A stretch of 64,000 nucleotides of DNA, taken from assembly GCA_030770545.1 (NCBI GenBank), contig JAUCMP010000026.1:4878501-4942500 (forward strand), read 5' to 3'. The DNA is from Macropodus opercularis (taxonomy: Eukaryota; Chordata; Actinopteri; Anabantiformes; Osphronemidae). This document shows, in pieces, positions 63,943 to 64,000 of the stretch; the first letter of the stretch is position 1; every line of letters starts with the position of its first letter. The notes beneath the pieces were generated by a model. The model was not told where the DNA came from and made no database searches. It saw only the letters and a list, made by a program, of their open reading frames with translations. Position numbers and translations under genes: made by a program.

Positions 63943-64000
63943 GTAAAACGTGCGTCCTGCCGCTGCACTTATGTTGTGTGTATGTATGGAAATGCACAGG

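Noticed and set aside
1..64000. Prophage, CRISPR, operon or other prokaryotic system
   Set aside because: All recognised genes are spliced vertebrate genes; there are no repeat-spacer arrays or compact gene clusters.

Overview
This window is ordinary vertebrate nuclear DNA, most likely from a teleost (ray-finned) fish. It carries spliced genes with GT-AG introns, GC/CpG-rich promoters, long microsatellites and decayed dispersed repeats of kinds common in fish. The fish assignment rests on three things: a Keap1 of the fish keap1a type (Cys-288 kept, Cys-273 lost), a relic of a Tc1-like transposase, and repeat fragments familiar from many fish genomes. I see no prokaryotic, phage or CRISPR content, and no RNA gene that I can support.

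Layout, left to right. 1-3.4 kb: no gene seen. 3.6-4.1 kb: GC-rich probable promoter and first exon of keap1a. 7.395-12.592 kb (+): complete keap1a in 11 coding exons, 603 codons. 13-30.6 kb: about 17 kb without a recognisable gene, holding microsatellites, a long polypurine tract, a Tc1 relic, a minisatellite and an orphan CpG-dense block at 14.7-16.0 kb. 31.010-53.525 kb (+): complete ssbp4 in 18 coding exons, 383 codons, with a CpG island over exon 1 and about 2.8 kb of 3' UTR. 56.637-58.791 kb (-): a four-coding-exon ANKRD34-family ankyrin gene, convergent with ssbp4. 60.315 kb to the right edge (+): the first six coding exons of ell (about 297 codons), head to head with the ankyrin gene.

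The genes do not form a pathway. Keap1 is the substrate adaptor of the CUL3 ubiquitin ligase that destroys Nrf2. SSBP4 belongs to the LDB1-binding SSBP family acting with LIM-homeodomain transcription complexes. ELL raises the elongation rate of RNA polymerase II. The role of ANKRD34 proteins is poorly defined. The ssbp4-ell neighbourhood matches human 19p13.11, and KEAP1 lies at 19p13.2, so the block appears to be ancestral linkage.

Exon boundaries were derived by hand from reading frame, splice sites and remembered family similarity. Each coding exon chain closes in frame. UTR limits, CpG-island limits and transcription-factor motifs are approximate. I found no convincing undescribed system. 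The observations most worth checking are the residue changes in Keap1a, the intron-containing ANKRD34 gene, the possible convergent CTCF sites around ssbp4, and the orphan CpG-dense block.
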